From Rothia sp. (in: high G+C Gram-positive bacteria) (GTDB lineage: Bacteria > Actinomycetota > Actinomycetes > Actinomycetales > Micrococcaceae): DNA of 64,000 bases. Location: positions 124,001 to 188,000 of the forward strand of contig NZ_JAUNVZ010000005.1 in NCBI RefSeq assembly GCF_030540545.1, given 5' to 3'. Both the position numbers and the translations under genes were made by a program. This document shows, piece by piece, positions 18,721 through 27,420 of this stretch. The notes below the pieces were generated by a model. It did no database searches, was not told where the DNA came from, and was given only the letters and a program-made list of their open reading frames with translations. How positions within the stretch are numbered: position 1 is the stretch's first letter; each line of letters begins with the position of its first letter.

Positions 18721-19794
18721 CTACTCAGCGTTCGAGAAGTCAATCCACTTCTGCAGAACATCAGCAGCAGCGCCGCTATCAATGCTGGTGTGCGCATCCG
18801 CCAAGGCACGCTCAAAACGCACGCTGAACTCCTCGCCGGCAACCGGGCGAGACGCCACCAGAGCCGCAGCAGCATTAATCAGCACAGCCTCACGAATCGG
18901 CGCAAACGCAGCATCCTCAGCCGAACCGCCAGCACCCGCACCGGAAAGAATCGCGCGGAACACGCCAGCATTATGCTCCGCATCGCCGCCACGCAAAGCC
19001 TCCAACGGCGCATACGGCACACCATAATCCGCAGGATCAAACACATACTCGGTCAAACTGCCATCCACAGCCTCCCACACACGAGAGGTGCCATTAATCG
19101 CCAGCTCATCCAGACCGTCATCGCCGCGGAACACCAGGGCATGATCGCCACGGTCAGCAAAAACCTGCGCGATCTTCGGAGCCATACGCTCATTCGCCAC
19201 ACCAATCGCCGAATGGTGCACACGCGCCGGGTTCGTCATCGGACCCAAATAATTAAACGCCGTGGGAATGCCCAGCAGGCGGCGCACCGGACCCACAAAA
19301 CGCATAGACGGGTGGAACACCTGAGCAAACAGGAACGTAATACCCGTCTCGCGAGCGCACTGCGCCACACGCTCCACCGGCATATCCAGGCGAATACCCA
19401 AAGCCTCCAGGACATCCGCCGAACCAGACTTCGAGGTCGAGGCGCGATTACCGTGCTTAACCACAGTCATGCCCGCACCGGCAATCACCAGCGCAGCCAT
19501 AGTCGAAATATTCACGGTATTCTGCTGGTCTCCACCGGTGCCCACAATATCAACCGCATTCGGGTCAATATCAACAGGCTGAGCCTTCGCGAGCATACCG
19601 GCAGCCAACGCCGCCAGCTCCGCCGGGGACTCGCCGCGCGTATGCAGAGCGGTCAAAAACGAGGCGATAATCGGTTCCTCCGTCGCGCCCGTCATAATCT
19701 GATCCATCGCCCAGGTAATCTGCGCGCTATCCAGCTCATTACCGCGAACCAGCAGGTTCAGCAGCTGCTTCCAGGTGTACTCTTCAGTGCTCAT
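18721..19794 (-). CDS. trpD: Anthranilate phosphoribosyltransferase
   Basis: 357 residues. The PRPP-binding motif GTGGDQQNTVNIST, the KHGNRASTSKSGSADVLEALG-type segment (KHGNRASTSKSGSADV) and FLFAQVFHPSMR are the family signatures. It transfers phosphoribose to anthranilate in tryptophan synthesis. It stands alone here, away from any other trp gene. ATG at 19794 has no Shine-Dalgarno but TAGAAT lies seven bases upstream, so it is probably leaderless; a longer frame to 19863 is not supported. A short Gly/Ala/Ser-rich loop (SGAGAGGSAEDAA) near residue 300 is an insertion relative to most homologues. Confidence 0.95.
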   Translation of the reverse strand: MSTEEYTWKQLLNLLVRGNELDSAQITWAMDQIMTGATEEPIIASFLTALHTRGESPAELAALAAGMLAKAQPVDIDPNAVDIVGTGGDQQNTVNISTMAALVIAGAGMTVVKHGNRASTSKSGSADVLEALGIRLDMPVERVAQCARETGITFLFAQVFHPSMRFVGPVRRLLGIPTAFNYLGPMTNPARVHHSAIGVANERMAPKIAQVFADRGDHALVFRGDDGLDELAINGTSRVWEAVDGSLTEYVFDPADYGVPYAPLEALRGGDAEHNAGVFRAILSGAGAGGSAEDAAFAPIREAVLINAAAALVASRPVAGEEFSVRFERALADAHTSIDSGAAADVLQKWIDFSNAE

Positions 19795-19801
19795 ACTAAC
19801 G

Positions 19802-19807
19802 ATTCTA
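19802..19807 (-). promoter_or_regulatory. -10 box of leaderless trpD
   Basis: TAGAAT on the minus strand, seven bases before the trpD ATG. Confidence 0.5.
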
Positions 19808-19912
19808 ACGTGACACAAGTCCACATGCCCAACCGAAGCACCCATCCACCCCAAACACACCAACCACCCCTACACGGCACGAGCTTTAAACGGCACATTT
19901 TAAACAGCAGGA

Positions 19913-19935
19913 GGGCCCCCGAAACGGGGACCCCC
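19913..19935 (-). terminator. Probable terminator after lepA
   Basis: GGGCCCCCG and CGGGGACCC around AAA form a short GC stem about 20 bases past the lepA stop; the T tail on the minus strand is weak. Confidence 0.45.
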
Positions 19936-19955
19936 ACAGCACAGGCAGGCGAAGG

Positions 19956-21806
19956 CTACTTCTTCTTTTCCTTCTCCTCGCCCGAAGACAGAGCCGCAAT
20001 GAACGCTTCCTGAGGAACCTCCACGCGACCGACCATCTTCATGCGCTTCTTACCTTCCTTCTGCTTCTCCAGCAGCTTACGCTTACGCGAAATATCGCCA
20101 CCGTAACACTTGGAGAGCACGTCCTTACGCATAGCGCGGATATTCTCACGCGCAATAATACGAGAACCGATAGCAGCCTGGATCGGCACCTCAAACTGCT
20201 GGCGAGGGATCAGCTCACGCAGCTTGCCGGTCATCATCACGCCATAAGAGTACGCCTTATCGCGGTGAGTAATCGCCGAGAACGCATCCACCTTCTCGCC
20301 CTGCAGCAGAATATCAACCTTGACCAGGTCAGCTTCTTCCTCACCGTCGAACTTCCAATCCAGGGAAGCGTAACCGCGAGTACGGGACTTGAGCTGATCG
20401 AAGAAGTCGAACACAATCTCAGCCAGGGGCAGGCGGTAGCGCATTTCCACGCGCTCCTCGGAGAGGTAGTCCATGCCGTTCATCTGGCCGCGGCGAGACT
20501 GGCACAGCTCCATAATCGCGCCAATGTAATCGCTGGGCGCAATAATGGTGCAGGCAACCATCGGCTCGCGAATAACAGCGACCTTACCCTCGGGGAATTC
20601 GCTCGGGTTGGTCACGCGGCGTGCGGTGCCGGTCTCGTCCACCACATCGTAAATAACGTTCGGGGCGGTGGAAATCAGGTCGAGGTTGAACTCGCGTTCC
20701 AGGCGCTCACGCACGATTTCCAGGTGCAGCAGACCCAGGAAACCACAGCGGAAACCGAAGCCCAAAGCGGCGGAGGTTTCCGGCTCGTAAATCAGTGCGG
20801 CGTCGTTAAGCTTGAGCTTATCCAGGGCGTCGCGCAGCGCCGGGTAATCGGAGCCGTCAATGGGGAACAGACCCGAGAACACCATGGGCTTGGGGTCCTC
20901 GTAGCCGCCCAGGGACTCTTCTGCGGGGCGGTGTGCGCTGGTGACGGTATCACCCACACGGGACTGGCGCACATCCTTCACGCCGGTAATCAGGTAGCCC
21001 ACTTCGCCCACGCCCAGGCCCTTAGAAGGCACCGGCTCGGGGGAAATCACACCGATTTCCAGCAGGTCGTGCTCGGCGCCGGTAGACATCATCTTAATCT
21101 TCTGGCGCGGTTCCAGCTTGCCGTCCACCACACGCACATAGGTGACCACACCGCGGTAGGAGTCGTACACCGAGTCGAAAATCATGGCGCGTGCCGGGGC
21201 GTCTGCGTTGCCCTCGGGTGCGGGAATCTGCTCAACAATACGGTCCAGCAGCTCCTCCACGCCCTCGCCGGTCTTACCGGATACGCGCAGCACATCTTCA
21301 GGCTCGCAACCGATCAGGTTCGCCAGTTCTTCCGCATACTTATCGGGCATTGCGGCGGGCAGGTCAATCTTGTTCAGCACCGGGATAATGGTCAGGTCAT
21401 TTTCCATGGCAAGGTATAGGTTTGCCAGGGTCTGAGCCTCAATCCCCTGTGCGGCGTCCACCAGCAGCAGTGCGCCTTCACATGCTGCCAGGGAGCGGGA
21501 CACCTCATAGGTGAAGTCCACGTGACCGGGGGTGTCAATCATATTCAGCGCGTAGGAGGTGCCGTCAACATCCCAGGGCATGCGCACAGCCTGCGACTTA
21601 ATGGTGATGCCGCGCTCGCGCTCAATGTCCATACGGTCCAGGTACTGCGCCTTCATATCGCGCGCAGCAACCACGCCGGTGGCTTGGAGCATGCGGTCGG
21701 CAAGGGTGGACTTGCCGTGGTCAATATGCGCGATAATGCAGAAGTTGCGGATAATCGCGGGGTCGGTTGCCGCCGCAACGGGCGGATTTTTCGACATGGG
21801 TGCCAC
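19956..21806 (-). CDS. lepA: Elongation factor 4 (ribosome back-translocase)
   Basis: 616 residues. G1 motif [10 protein letters not shown]3 DTPGH, G4 NKID, then EF-G-like domains and the LepA-specific C-terminal domain with [18 protein letters not shown] GTPase acting on stalled or mistranslocated ribosomes. The frame is open to 21908, but GTG at 21806 is best placed (AAAGGA, eight-base spacing), giving [17 protein letters not shown] Lys/Glu tail ends the protein. It is separated from trpD by a terminator and from the next gene by a 350-base divergent gap. Confidence 0.95.
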   Translation of the reverse strand: MAPMSKNPPVAAATDPAIIRNFCIIAHIDHGKSTLADRMLQATGVVAARDMKAQYLDRMDIERERGITIKSQAVRMPWDVDGTSYALNMIDTPGHVDFTYEVSRSLAACEGALLLVDAAQGIEAQTLANLYLAMENDLTIIPVLNKIDLPAAMPDKYAEELANLIGCEPEDVLRVSGKTGEGVEELLDRIVEQIPAPEGNADAPARAMIFDSVYDSYRGVVTYVRVVDGKLEPRQKIKMMSTGAEHDLLEIGVISPEPVPSKGLGVGEVGYLITGVKDVRQSRVGDTVTSAHRPAEESLGGYEDPKPMVFSGLFPIDGSDYPALRDALDKLKLNDAALIYEPETSAALGFGFRCGFLGLLHLEIVRERLEREFNLDLISTAPNVIYDVVDETGTARRVTNPSEFPEGKVAVIREPMVACTIIAPSDYIGAIMELCQSRRGQMNGMDYLSEERVEMRYRLPLAEIVFDFFDQLKSRTRGYASLDWKFDGEEEADLVKVDILLQGEKVDAFSAITHRDKAYSYGVMMTGKLRELIPRQQFEVPIQAAIGSRIIARENIRAMRKDVLSKCYGGDISRKRKLLEKQKEGKKRMKMVGRVEVPQEAFIAALSSGEEKEKKK

Positions 21807-22012
21807 GAACGTCATCCTTTCAGGCGTCGTAGGTCTATGGGCATAGTTACCTATCATTTTCCCATAGTGCACCCCAATACGCGAACCCGTACCCCGGATA
21901 ATCACCAAATTACTCTATCGAGGCTATAAAGAGGGTCTAAAAGCTCGCTTGGGTGCGTGTGAGATGACGGTTCCTTGTCCCACAGCACCCGGATGCAATT
22001 GTCGGGCTAGTG

Positions 22013-22107
22013 TCTTCGAATAGCTTTAGGTTAAATATAGCAGAACTCTCGAACGTTTTTCTGATATACTCGAAAATATATCGAAAATCTTCGAATAGTT
22101 TCGAACG
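22013..22107. promoter_or_regulatory. Cluster of TTCGAA-type repeats upstream of the membrane hydrolase
   Basis: TCTTCGAATAG occurs at 22013-22023 and again at 22088-22098; between and after them are CTCGAACG (22048), ACTCGAAAA (22068), ATCGAAAA (22080) and TTCGAA-TAGT-TTCGAA (22090-22105). The last is a perfect inverted repeat ending 50 bases before the start codon. The half-sites resemble Gram-positive LexA half-sites (CGAAC), but the spacing is four rather than six. Confidence 0.45.
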
Positions 22108-22155
22108 CACCGAGTGCTATCCGTCGGACACGTCCCGGCAGAGAAGGAGCCGCCC

Positions 22156-22878
22156 ATGATGGGTTATAGCCACACTGTCAGTGCAGCCGCGGGCTGGCTG
22201 GCACTGGTAGAAACCGGGATCGTGCACGTGCCCGACACACCCACTCTGGTGGTCACCACCCTGGCATGCGCGGGCGCCGGTATGCTACCCGATATTGACC
22301 ACCATAATGGCTCCATTGCCAATACCATTCCACCCTTTTCGCGTTGGATAGCGCGATTTGTGGGTGCTATAAGCGGCGGCCACCGCAAGGGCACGCACTC
22401 CATTCTGGGACTGGTGGTTTTTTGGGCCCTCGCCTATTTCGCGAGTATGCTCAGCTATCAGGGAATCCCCTGGGCGTCGCTGCTACTGGCTATGTTTTCC
22501 GGCGGTCTGGCGCTGCATGTGCTGGGTGCTCCGGGCGGATGGCTGGGAGCTCTCGCCCTGGGCTGGGCAGCCTATACCACCGATTCGCTCAGCCTGCTCC
22601 CCTGGGCTATTGCAGCCGGCGCGACCATTCACCTCATTGGTGATGCGCTGACCACGCGCGGAGTGAACCCCTTCTACCCCATCACGATTAAACCCGTGGT
22701 GCCCTCGCTCCTATGGAAAAAGAGTGGTTATATGGCTCTGCCGATTCTGGGCGATGCGGGTAGTGCGCGAGAGAAGGCTCTGACCCTGGTACTCACCTGC
22801 TATATTGTGTGGGTTGCCGGTGGTGTGCTGGGCATGTGGGCTGCGCCCAGTGCTGTGATTGGCTCATTCCACGTATAG
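22156..22878 (+). CDS. YdjM-family membrane-bound metal-dependent hydrolase
   Basis: 240 residues with several hydrophobic helices. Metal-ligand motifs of the family are visible: GYSHTVSAAAGW at the N-terminus, LPDIDHHNGSIAN, GGHRKGTHSILG and HLIGDALTTRGVNPFYP. The family is an integral membrane group related to YdjM/YfhO-type proteins, LexA-regulated in E. coli; substrate unknown. ATG at 22156 has AAGGAG six bases upstream; a second ATG follows directly. The promoter region is dense in TTCGAA repeats. A bidirectional terminator follows at 22921-22956. Confidence 0.82.
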   Translation: MMGYSHTVSAAAGWLALVETGIVHVPDTPTLVVTTLACAGAGMLPDIDHHNGSIANTIPPFSRWIARFVGAISGGHRKGTHSILGLVVFWALAYFASMLSYQGIPWASLLLAMFSGGLALHVLGAPGGWLGALALGWAAYTTDSLSLLPWAIAAGATIHLIGDALTTRGVNPFYPITIKPVVPSLLWKKSGYMALPILGDAGSAREKALTLVLTCYIVWVAGGVLGMWAAPSAVIGSFHV

Positions 22879-22920
22879 CTATTTCGCGCGTCAATGCGCT
22901 AATAGAGTGAATATAGGCAA

Positions 22921-22956
22921 AAGGAAACCCTCTCGGTATCCCGGGAGGGTTTCCTT
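22921..22956. terminator. Bidirectional terminator
   Basis: AAGGAAACCCTC with GAGGGTTTCCTT, a 12-bp stem. It ends the hydrolase gene on the plus strand and, with TTTTGCC as tail, the small peptide gene on the minus strand. Confidence 0.75.
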
Positions 22957-22991
22957 ATAATCCTTATGTACCCGTGTGGGTGGTGAAGTGA

Positions 22992-23078
22992 TTAAGCGTC
23001 CTGGATGGGCCAGAAGACGTCAACCTCGACGTTCTCTTCACCGGAGGTGGGGTACTTTTCGTATTCAGTGTTGTGCAT
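22992..23078 (-). CDS. 28-residue orphan peptide
   Basis: ATG at 23078 is preceded by a full Shine-Dalgarno (AAGGAG, seven-base spacing) and the frame ends at 22992, 36 bases before a terminator. The peptide reads MHNTEYEKYPTSGEENVEVD followed by VFWPIQDA: acidic N-terminal part and a hydrophobic/aromatic end. A stem-loop (GCGAGCG/CGCTCGC, 23101-23120) sits just above the ribosome binding site. I do not recognise the peptide. It could be a small protein, a leader peptide, or a precursor of a modified peptide; no modification enzyme lies beside it. Confidence 0.55.
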   Translation of the reverse strand: MHNTEYEKYPTSGEENVEVDVFWPIQDA

Positions 23079-23687
23079 TGGCATGCTCCTTGTCTGTACA
23101 GCGAGCGAGTTTCCGCTCGCCGCCAGGGTGTTCACTCGAGGAAGGGTAAACATCCTTTGCAATGAATAATTCTTTGGTGTTCCTAGGTCATCCATTTCCC
23201 GGGAACACTTATAGTCTACGCGGGCTAGATATTGGTTTTCTACTTAAAATCCCACTTTGTCGGTATTCACACAGTCCACCCCACGTAAACCCACATTTAC
23301 ACCCGAAAACCAACAGGAAAAGCCACAAAACAGCCCCTTAAAACCCACAAAACACACATGCTTCAGGGCGTCATATTTCGTCACGAATGCAGAACCCGAT
23401 CGAGCGCCCTCAAAAGCCACACTCACAGGGCACTCAAACCCTCATAAAACCACACAAACCCACGACTCGCATCACATTTTTTGGGTAAACGCAGGGTCTT
23501 TTCGGACTCCCGCAGCTCTCAAAACAGTCGGTGCAAGCACCCCGTACACCACACCATGGGACGCAAGAGCATAGAAAAACTGCCCGTCCATATGCACAAA
23601 CATATGGGCGGGCAGTTCACATAGCTTTTATCAGCACCCAGCACGCAAAACTATGCAGAGCACTGCACCGACGTACTACACCGTGTA
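23079..23687. other. G/T-biased (minus-strand) intergenic region
   Basis: Besides the leader of the 28-residue peptide and the ABC-F terminator, 23240-23520 is strikingly A/C-rich on the plus strand, with AAACCCAC(A) recurring (23288, 23342, 23458). A 60-codon minus-strand frame across it has no ribosome binding site and is not called. Similar AAACCCACAT elements recur at 57300-57490. Confidence 0.4.
23578..23617 (-). terminator. Terminator after the ABC-F gene
   Basis: A 17-bp stem with one mismatch (AACTGCCCGTCCATATG 23578-23594 with 23601-23617) and TTTTTC after it on the minus strand. Confidence 0.8.
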
Positions 23688-25286
23688 CTAGGCAAGCGAA
23701 ATCAAATCCTGATAATCCTTCGACCAGAGATCCTCCACCGCATCCGGCAGCAGCAGCACACGCTCCGGATCCAGCGCCTCCACAGCACCCTCATCGTGAG
23801 ACACCATAACAATCGCACCCTGATACGCCTTCAACGCATTCAGAATCTCCTCACGCGAGGCAGGGTCCAAGTTATTGGTCGGCTCATCCAGCAGCAGCAC
23901 ATTCGCACTCGACGCCACCAGGGTCGCCAGGGACAAACGGGTCTTTTCACCACCGGAAAGCACACCAGCAGGCTTATCCACATCATCACCCGAGAACAAG
24001 AAGGAGCCCAGAATGGTGCGCACGCGCGTATCGTCCAAATCCGGGGCAGCAGACTTCATATTCTCAAAGACAGTGCGCTCGCCGTCCAGAATCTCGTGCT
24101 CCTGCGCAAAATAACCAATCTTCGCACCGTGACCATACACCACCTCACCCGTATCGGGCTGAGTGGTACCGGCAAGCATACGCAGCAACGTGGTCTTACC
24201 GGCACCGTTCAGACCCAGCACCACCACGCGCGAACCGCGGTCAATCGCCAGGTCCACATCGGTGAAAATCTCCAGGGAACCATAGGACTTCGACAGACCC
24301 TCGCCAGAAAGCGGGGTCTTGCCGCAGGGTGCCGGATCCGGGAAGCGAATCGCCGCAACCTTATCCGCCTGACGCTCCTCTTCCAGACCGCGCATGAGCT
24401 TTTCGGCGCGCTTAATCATCTGCTGAGCCGCGGCAGCCTTGGTCGCCTTAGCGCGCATCTTATTCGCCTGCTCCAGCAGGGCGCTCGCCTTCTTCTGAGC
24501 ATTGGCGCGCTCACGCTTGCGGCGGTGCTCGTCCTGCTCGCGCTGCAGCAGGTAGTTTTTCCAGCCCATATTGTACTGGTCGATCACGCAGCGGTTGGCG
24601 TCCAGGTAGAACACGCGGTTGACGACCAGTTCCATGAGCTCAACGTCGTGGCTAATGACCAGCAGACCGCCGGAGAAATTCTTCAAAAATTCGCGCAGCC
24701 ACAGAATCGAGTCGGCGTCCAGGTGGTTGGTGGGCTCGTCCAGCAGCATGGTGTCGGCATTGGAGAAGAGGATGCGCGCCAGCTCCACGCGGCGGCGCTG
24801 GCCACCCGAGAGGGTAGACAGGGGCTGAGAAAGCACACGCTCGGGCAGGTCCAAATTAGAGGTAATGACCGCCGCCTCTGACTCGGCAGCGTAGCCGCCA
24901 CCGGCAATGAATTCAGCCTCCAGGCGGTCGTAGCGGCGCATACCCTTAGCGCTCACCGCCGGGTCTTCGCTCGCCATATCCACCTGCGCCTGGCGCATTT
25001 TACGCGCCACGCCATCCAGACCGCGCGCGGAGAGAATACGGTCGCGCGCCAGCTGGCTCATATCGTCAACCTTCGGGTCCTGAGGCAGGTAGCCGATGGT
25101 GCCGCTGCGGGTCACCTGGCCGTCCGCGGGCAGGGTCAGGCCGGCGAGCACCTTGGTCATAGTGGTTTTACCGGCGCCATTGCGGCCGACCAGACCGATC
25201 TTATCGCCCTTATCAATGCGGAAGGTGACCTCTTCCATGAGCAGGCGAGCGCCCGCGCGGAGTTCAAGGTTAGAAACGGCAATCAT
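23688..25286 (-). CDS. ABC-F family ATPase
   Basis: 532 residues with two ABC domains and no membrane segment: GLVGRNGAGKTT and GLNGAGKTT Walker A motifs, LSGGQRRRVELA and LSGGEKTRLSLA signatures, and LLDEPTNHLD / LLDEPTNNLD Walker B motifs. Between them is the Lys/Arg/Ala-rich helical linker (residues about 235-330) typical of ABC-F proteins, which bind the ribosomal E site and modulate translation or resist ribosome-targeting drugs. It is a housekeeping-type member; an antibiotic resistance role is not indicated. AGGACAGGA precedes ATG at 25286. Confidence 0.9.
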   Translation of the reverse strand: MIAVSNLELRAGARLLMEEVTFRIDKGDKIGLVGRNGAGKTTMTKVLAGLTLPADGQVTRSGTIGYLPQDPKVDDMSQLARDRILSARGLDGVARKMRQAQVDMASEDPAVSAKGMRRYDRLEAEFIAGGGYAAESEAAVITSNLDLPERVLSQPLSTLSGGQRRRVELARILFSNADTMLLDEPTNHLDADSILWLREFLKNFSGGLLVISHDVELMELVVNRVFYLDANRCVIDQYNMGWKNYLLQREQDEHRRKRERANAQKKASALLEQANKMRAKATKAAAAQQMIKRAEKLMRGLEEERQADKVAAIRFPDPAPCGKTPLSGEGLSKSYGSLEIFTDVDLAIDRGSRVVVLGLNGAGKTTLLRMLAGTTQPDTGEVVYGHGAKIGYFAQEHEILDGERTVFENMKSAAPDLDDTRVRTILGSFLFSGDDVDKPAGVLSGGEKTRLSLATLVASSANVLLLDEPTNNLDPASREEILNALKAYQGAIVMVSHDEGAVEALDPERVLLLPDAVEDLWSKDYQDLISLA

Positions 25287-25780
25287 GGGAGTCCTGTCCT
25301 GTGTTGAGGCGATTAGTACGGTGCCGTGCGCCGGGAAGAATACGCCCCGGGGAATGGTTCAAGCCCGTGTGGTCTCTACAGCAGAAGGCACCAATTTTCT
25401 ATTTTAAGTGCTAGGGCTCTAACACCCAAGTGGCTTAGCTTTGCTATCTATCACAGGGGGTTCTTTACCCTATGTGCTTGTGATACCTGCGCCTGGCGCT
25501 GTTGACCCGCTGCCCCGGCCCAGCACTGCCGTTATGTGCGGACGGTATATTCCTTTCCACACCGGAGTGTATTGCGTCTTTTTCTATCCGTTCACTCTGT
25601 CCATTCACCCTGTCCGTTCACTCGCGCATCGGTTGACCTATATACTGCTGCTGCATCTAGTATCTAAACAGTGTATATATTTATTGACTACCGTATATTC
25701 CCCTCTATCTATGCTATCTAACGTAGTACGTCAAATATTACGAGTACTCGTTAATAGAAAATATTGAACGGCGTGTAACC
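25287..25780. other. Long bioY upstream region with tandem repeats
   Basis: No gene seen. A 13-bp unit is repeated three times at 25585-25623 (YRTCCGTTCACTC, TGTCCATTCACCC, TGTCCGTTCACTC). A 12-bp palindrome ACGAGTACTCGT lies at 25740-25751, just above the bioY promoter. The last 150 bases are AT-rich. Confidence 0.45.
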
Positions 25781-25810
25781 TTGCATATCTCACTATCTGT
25801 GATTTATCAT
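25781..25810 (+). promoter_or_regulatory. bioY promoter (leaderless)
   Basis: -35 TTGCAT at 25781-25786, 18-base spacer, -10 TATCAT at 25805-25810, then six bases (GCTCAC) and the bioY ATG at 25817. Confidence 0.6.
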
Positions 25811-25816
25811 GCTCAC

Positions 25817-26428
25817 ATGACTAATAATCTTTATCAATTGAGCGCATCTCAGCTCAATGAACGCCCCCGCGGCAACGCCGGCCGCGACCTGGCGCTCATC
25901 GCAGTCTTCGCCGCCTTCATCGGCGCACTGTCGATCCTGCCCTCCATTGCCGTCAGCGGCGCGGTACCCTTCACCTTCCAAACCCTCGCCATCTACATCA
26001 CCGCACAGGTGCTTGGCGGCGTGCGAGCCAGCGCATCCGTAGCCCTCTACCTGCTAGCTGGTTTCGCGGGTCTGCCCATCTTCGCCAATGGAGGCGGAGG
26101 TATGGCTGCCTTTGCTTCCCCCAGCGCGGGCTACCTGCTGGGCTTCCTGCCCTTTGCTTTTGTTGCCGGCAGCCTGGGCTACCTATTCACCCGCAAGCTA
26201 AGCAACACCGCCGCGATTTTCGGCGCGCGCCTGGGTGCGAACCTGATCGGTTTTGCGCTACTGACCACCTGCGGCATTATTGGCCTAATGGTCAATGCAC
26301 ACATGCCCTTTGAAAAGGCGTGGGTTGTTGCCATTGCCTTTGTCCCCTGGGATTTGGTCAAGTCTACTCTGGCGGTGCTGGTGGCGCTCTCGGTGCACCG
26401 CGCATTCCCTGCGCTGGCGCGACTCTAA
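25817..26428 (+). CDS. bioY: Biotin transporter substrate-binding protein BioY
   Basis: 203 residues, about six membrane helices. Motifs of BioY: IAVSGAVPFTFQTLAIYITA and the GLPIFANGGGGMAAFASPSAGYLLG region (split: GLPIFANGGGG, SPSAGYLLGF). It is the S component of a biotin energy-coupling-factor transporter in the cytoplasmic membrane. The start codon has no Shine-Dalgarno and sits six bases after a -10 box, so the mRNA is leaderless. A terminator follows, then the energising genes bioM and bioN. Confidence 0.93.
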   Translation: MTNNLYQLSASQLNERPRGNAGRDLALIAVFAAFIGALSILPSIAVSGAVPFTFQTLAIYITAQVLGGVRASASVALYLLAGFAGLPIFANGGGGMAAFASPSAGYLLGFLPFAFVAGSLGYLFTRKLSNTAAIFGARLGANLIGFALLTTCGIIGLMVNAHMPFEKAWVVAIAFVPWDLVKSTLAVLVALSVHRAFPALARL

Positions 26429-26451
26429 CGTTTATTGATGAGAACCCGCGA

Positions 26452-26490
26452 AAACGGTGCCGGTGGTGACCGGCGCCGTTTTCCTTTTAA
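26452..26490 (+). terminator. Terminator or attenuator between bioY and bioM
   Basis: AAAACGGTGCCGGT and ACCGGCGCCGTTTT form a 14-bp stem with one G-U pair, followed by CCTTTT. It may reduce readthrough so that more BioY than BioMN is made. Confidence 0.65.
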
Positions 26491-26512
26491 GATAGAAGCC
26501 TAAGGAGGAACC

Positions 26513-27418
26513 ATGACCATACGCCGCGCAACCGGTGAGCCCGGGGGCTTTAATGCACCCGCAGAATTTAGCGTGCCTAGCGTGAGCGGCTCGGCGGGCG
26601 GTACTATTCATAGCGGCGCAGCTACTCGCGCCGGGCTTATCAGCGCGCGCAATGTCTGGGTATACCCCGAAGGCAACCGCCAGGCACCCCCGATTCTCAG
26701 CGATATTAGCGTGGATATGAGCGCCCAATCCACTGCGATTCTGGGGCTTAATGGCAGCGGAAAATCCACCTTTTTAGGTCTCTTTAATGCGCTCACTTTT
26801 CCCGATTACGGCACTATTATGGTGCACGATCATAATGCCCTGACTAGCACTGATGCGCTGAAGAAATACGCCGGAATGATTTTCTCCGACCCCGCCGCGC
26901 AGCTGCTCATGCCCACCCCCGTGGAAGATATTGAAATGAGCCTGCGCCGCCTGGTGCTACCGGATGGTCGCGTGCTCTCCCGCGCTGAGCGCCGCGAGCG
27001 TGCACTACGTATATTGCGCGAATATGGTCTGGAACATAAGGCTCACCAGAGCGTATATTCCCTCTCCGGAGGCGAGCGCCAGCTGGTTGCTTTTGCTAGC
27101 GTATTGGCGGTTGAGCCGAGCGTGCTGCTGCTGGATGAGCCAACCACTCTACTGGATGCGCGCAATCGCTCCCGATTGATTTCTCTGTTGGAGTCTCTGC
27201 CTCAGCAACTGGTGATTAGCACCCACGATATGGATTTGGCGCGCTCCTGCCAGCAGGCGATTATTATTCACTCCGGTCGTATCATTGCTCGGGGTGCTGC
27301 GCCCGATATGGTGGATCTTTATGAGCACTATTGCGCGAGCTCTTTTCCGGGTGAGTCTGCGCCTGATGTTTCTACCCCTAATTTTGGGCAGAATTTTACG
27401 CAGAATACGGAACATTAG
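26513..27418 (+). CDS. bioM: Energy-coupling factor ATPase (biotin)
   Basis: 301 residues. Walker A GLNGSGKST, signature LSGGERQLVAFASVLA, Walker B VLLLDEPTTLLD; the Q-loop reads MIFSDPAAQLL. A CbiO/BioM-type ATPase that drives the ECF transporter with EcfT. The first 40 residues are a Gly/Ala/Ser-rich extension before the ABC domain begins (ISARNVWVYPEG). ATG at 26513 has TAAGGAGG upstream. The stop is two bases before bioN, so the two are co-translated. Confidence 0.9.
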   Translation: MTIRRATGEPGGFNAPAEFSVPSVSGSAGGTIHSGAATRAGLISARNVWVYPEGNRQAPPILSDISVDMSAQSTAILGLNGSGKSTFLGLFNALTFPDYGTIMVHDHNALTSTDALKKYAGMIFSDPAAQLLMPTPVEDIEMSLRRLVLPDGRVLSRAERRERALRILREYGLEHKAHQSVYSLSGGERQLVAFASVLAVEPSVLLLDEPTTLLDARNRSRLISLLESLPQQLVISTHDMDLARSCQQAIIIHSGRIIARGAAPDMVDLYEHYCASSFPGESAPDVSTPNFGQNFTQNTEH

Positions 27419-27420
27419 TC

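Noticed and set aside
22068-22107. Standard LexA box before the YdjM-type gene
   Set aside because: CGAAC-N4-GTTCG is not present; the half-sites are closer together than in the consensus.
23244-23426. 60-codon minus-strand frame in the A/C-rich gap
   Set aside because: No ribosome site, composition follows the strand bias, and no recognisable protein features.
25765-25779. BioQ-like site TGAAC-N5-GTAAC above bioY
   Set aside because: The known corynebacterial site has a three-base spacer and GTTAC; the match is too loose to claim.
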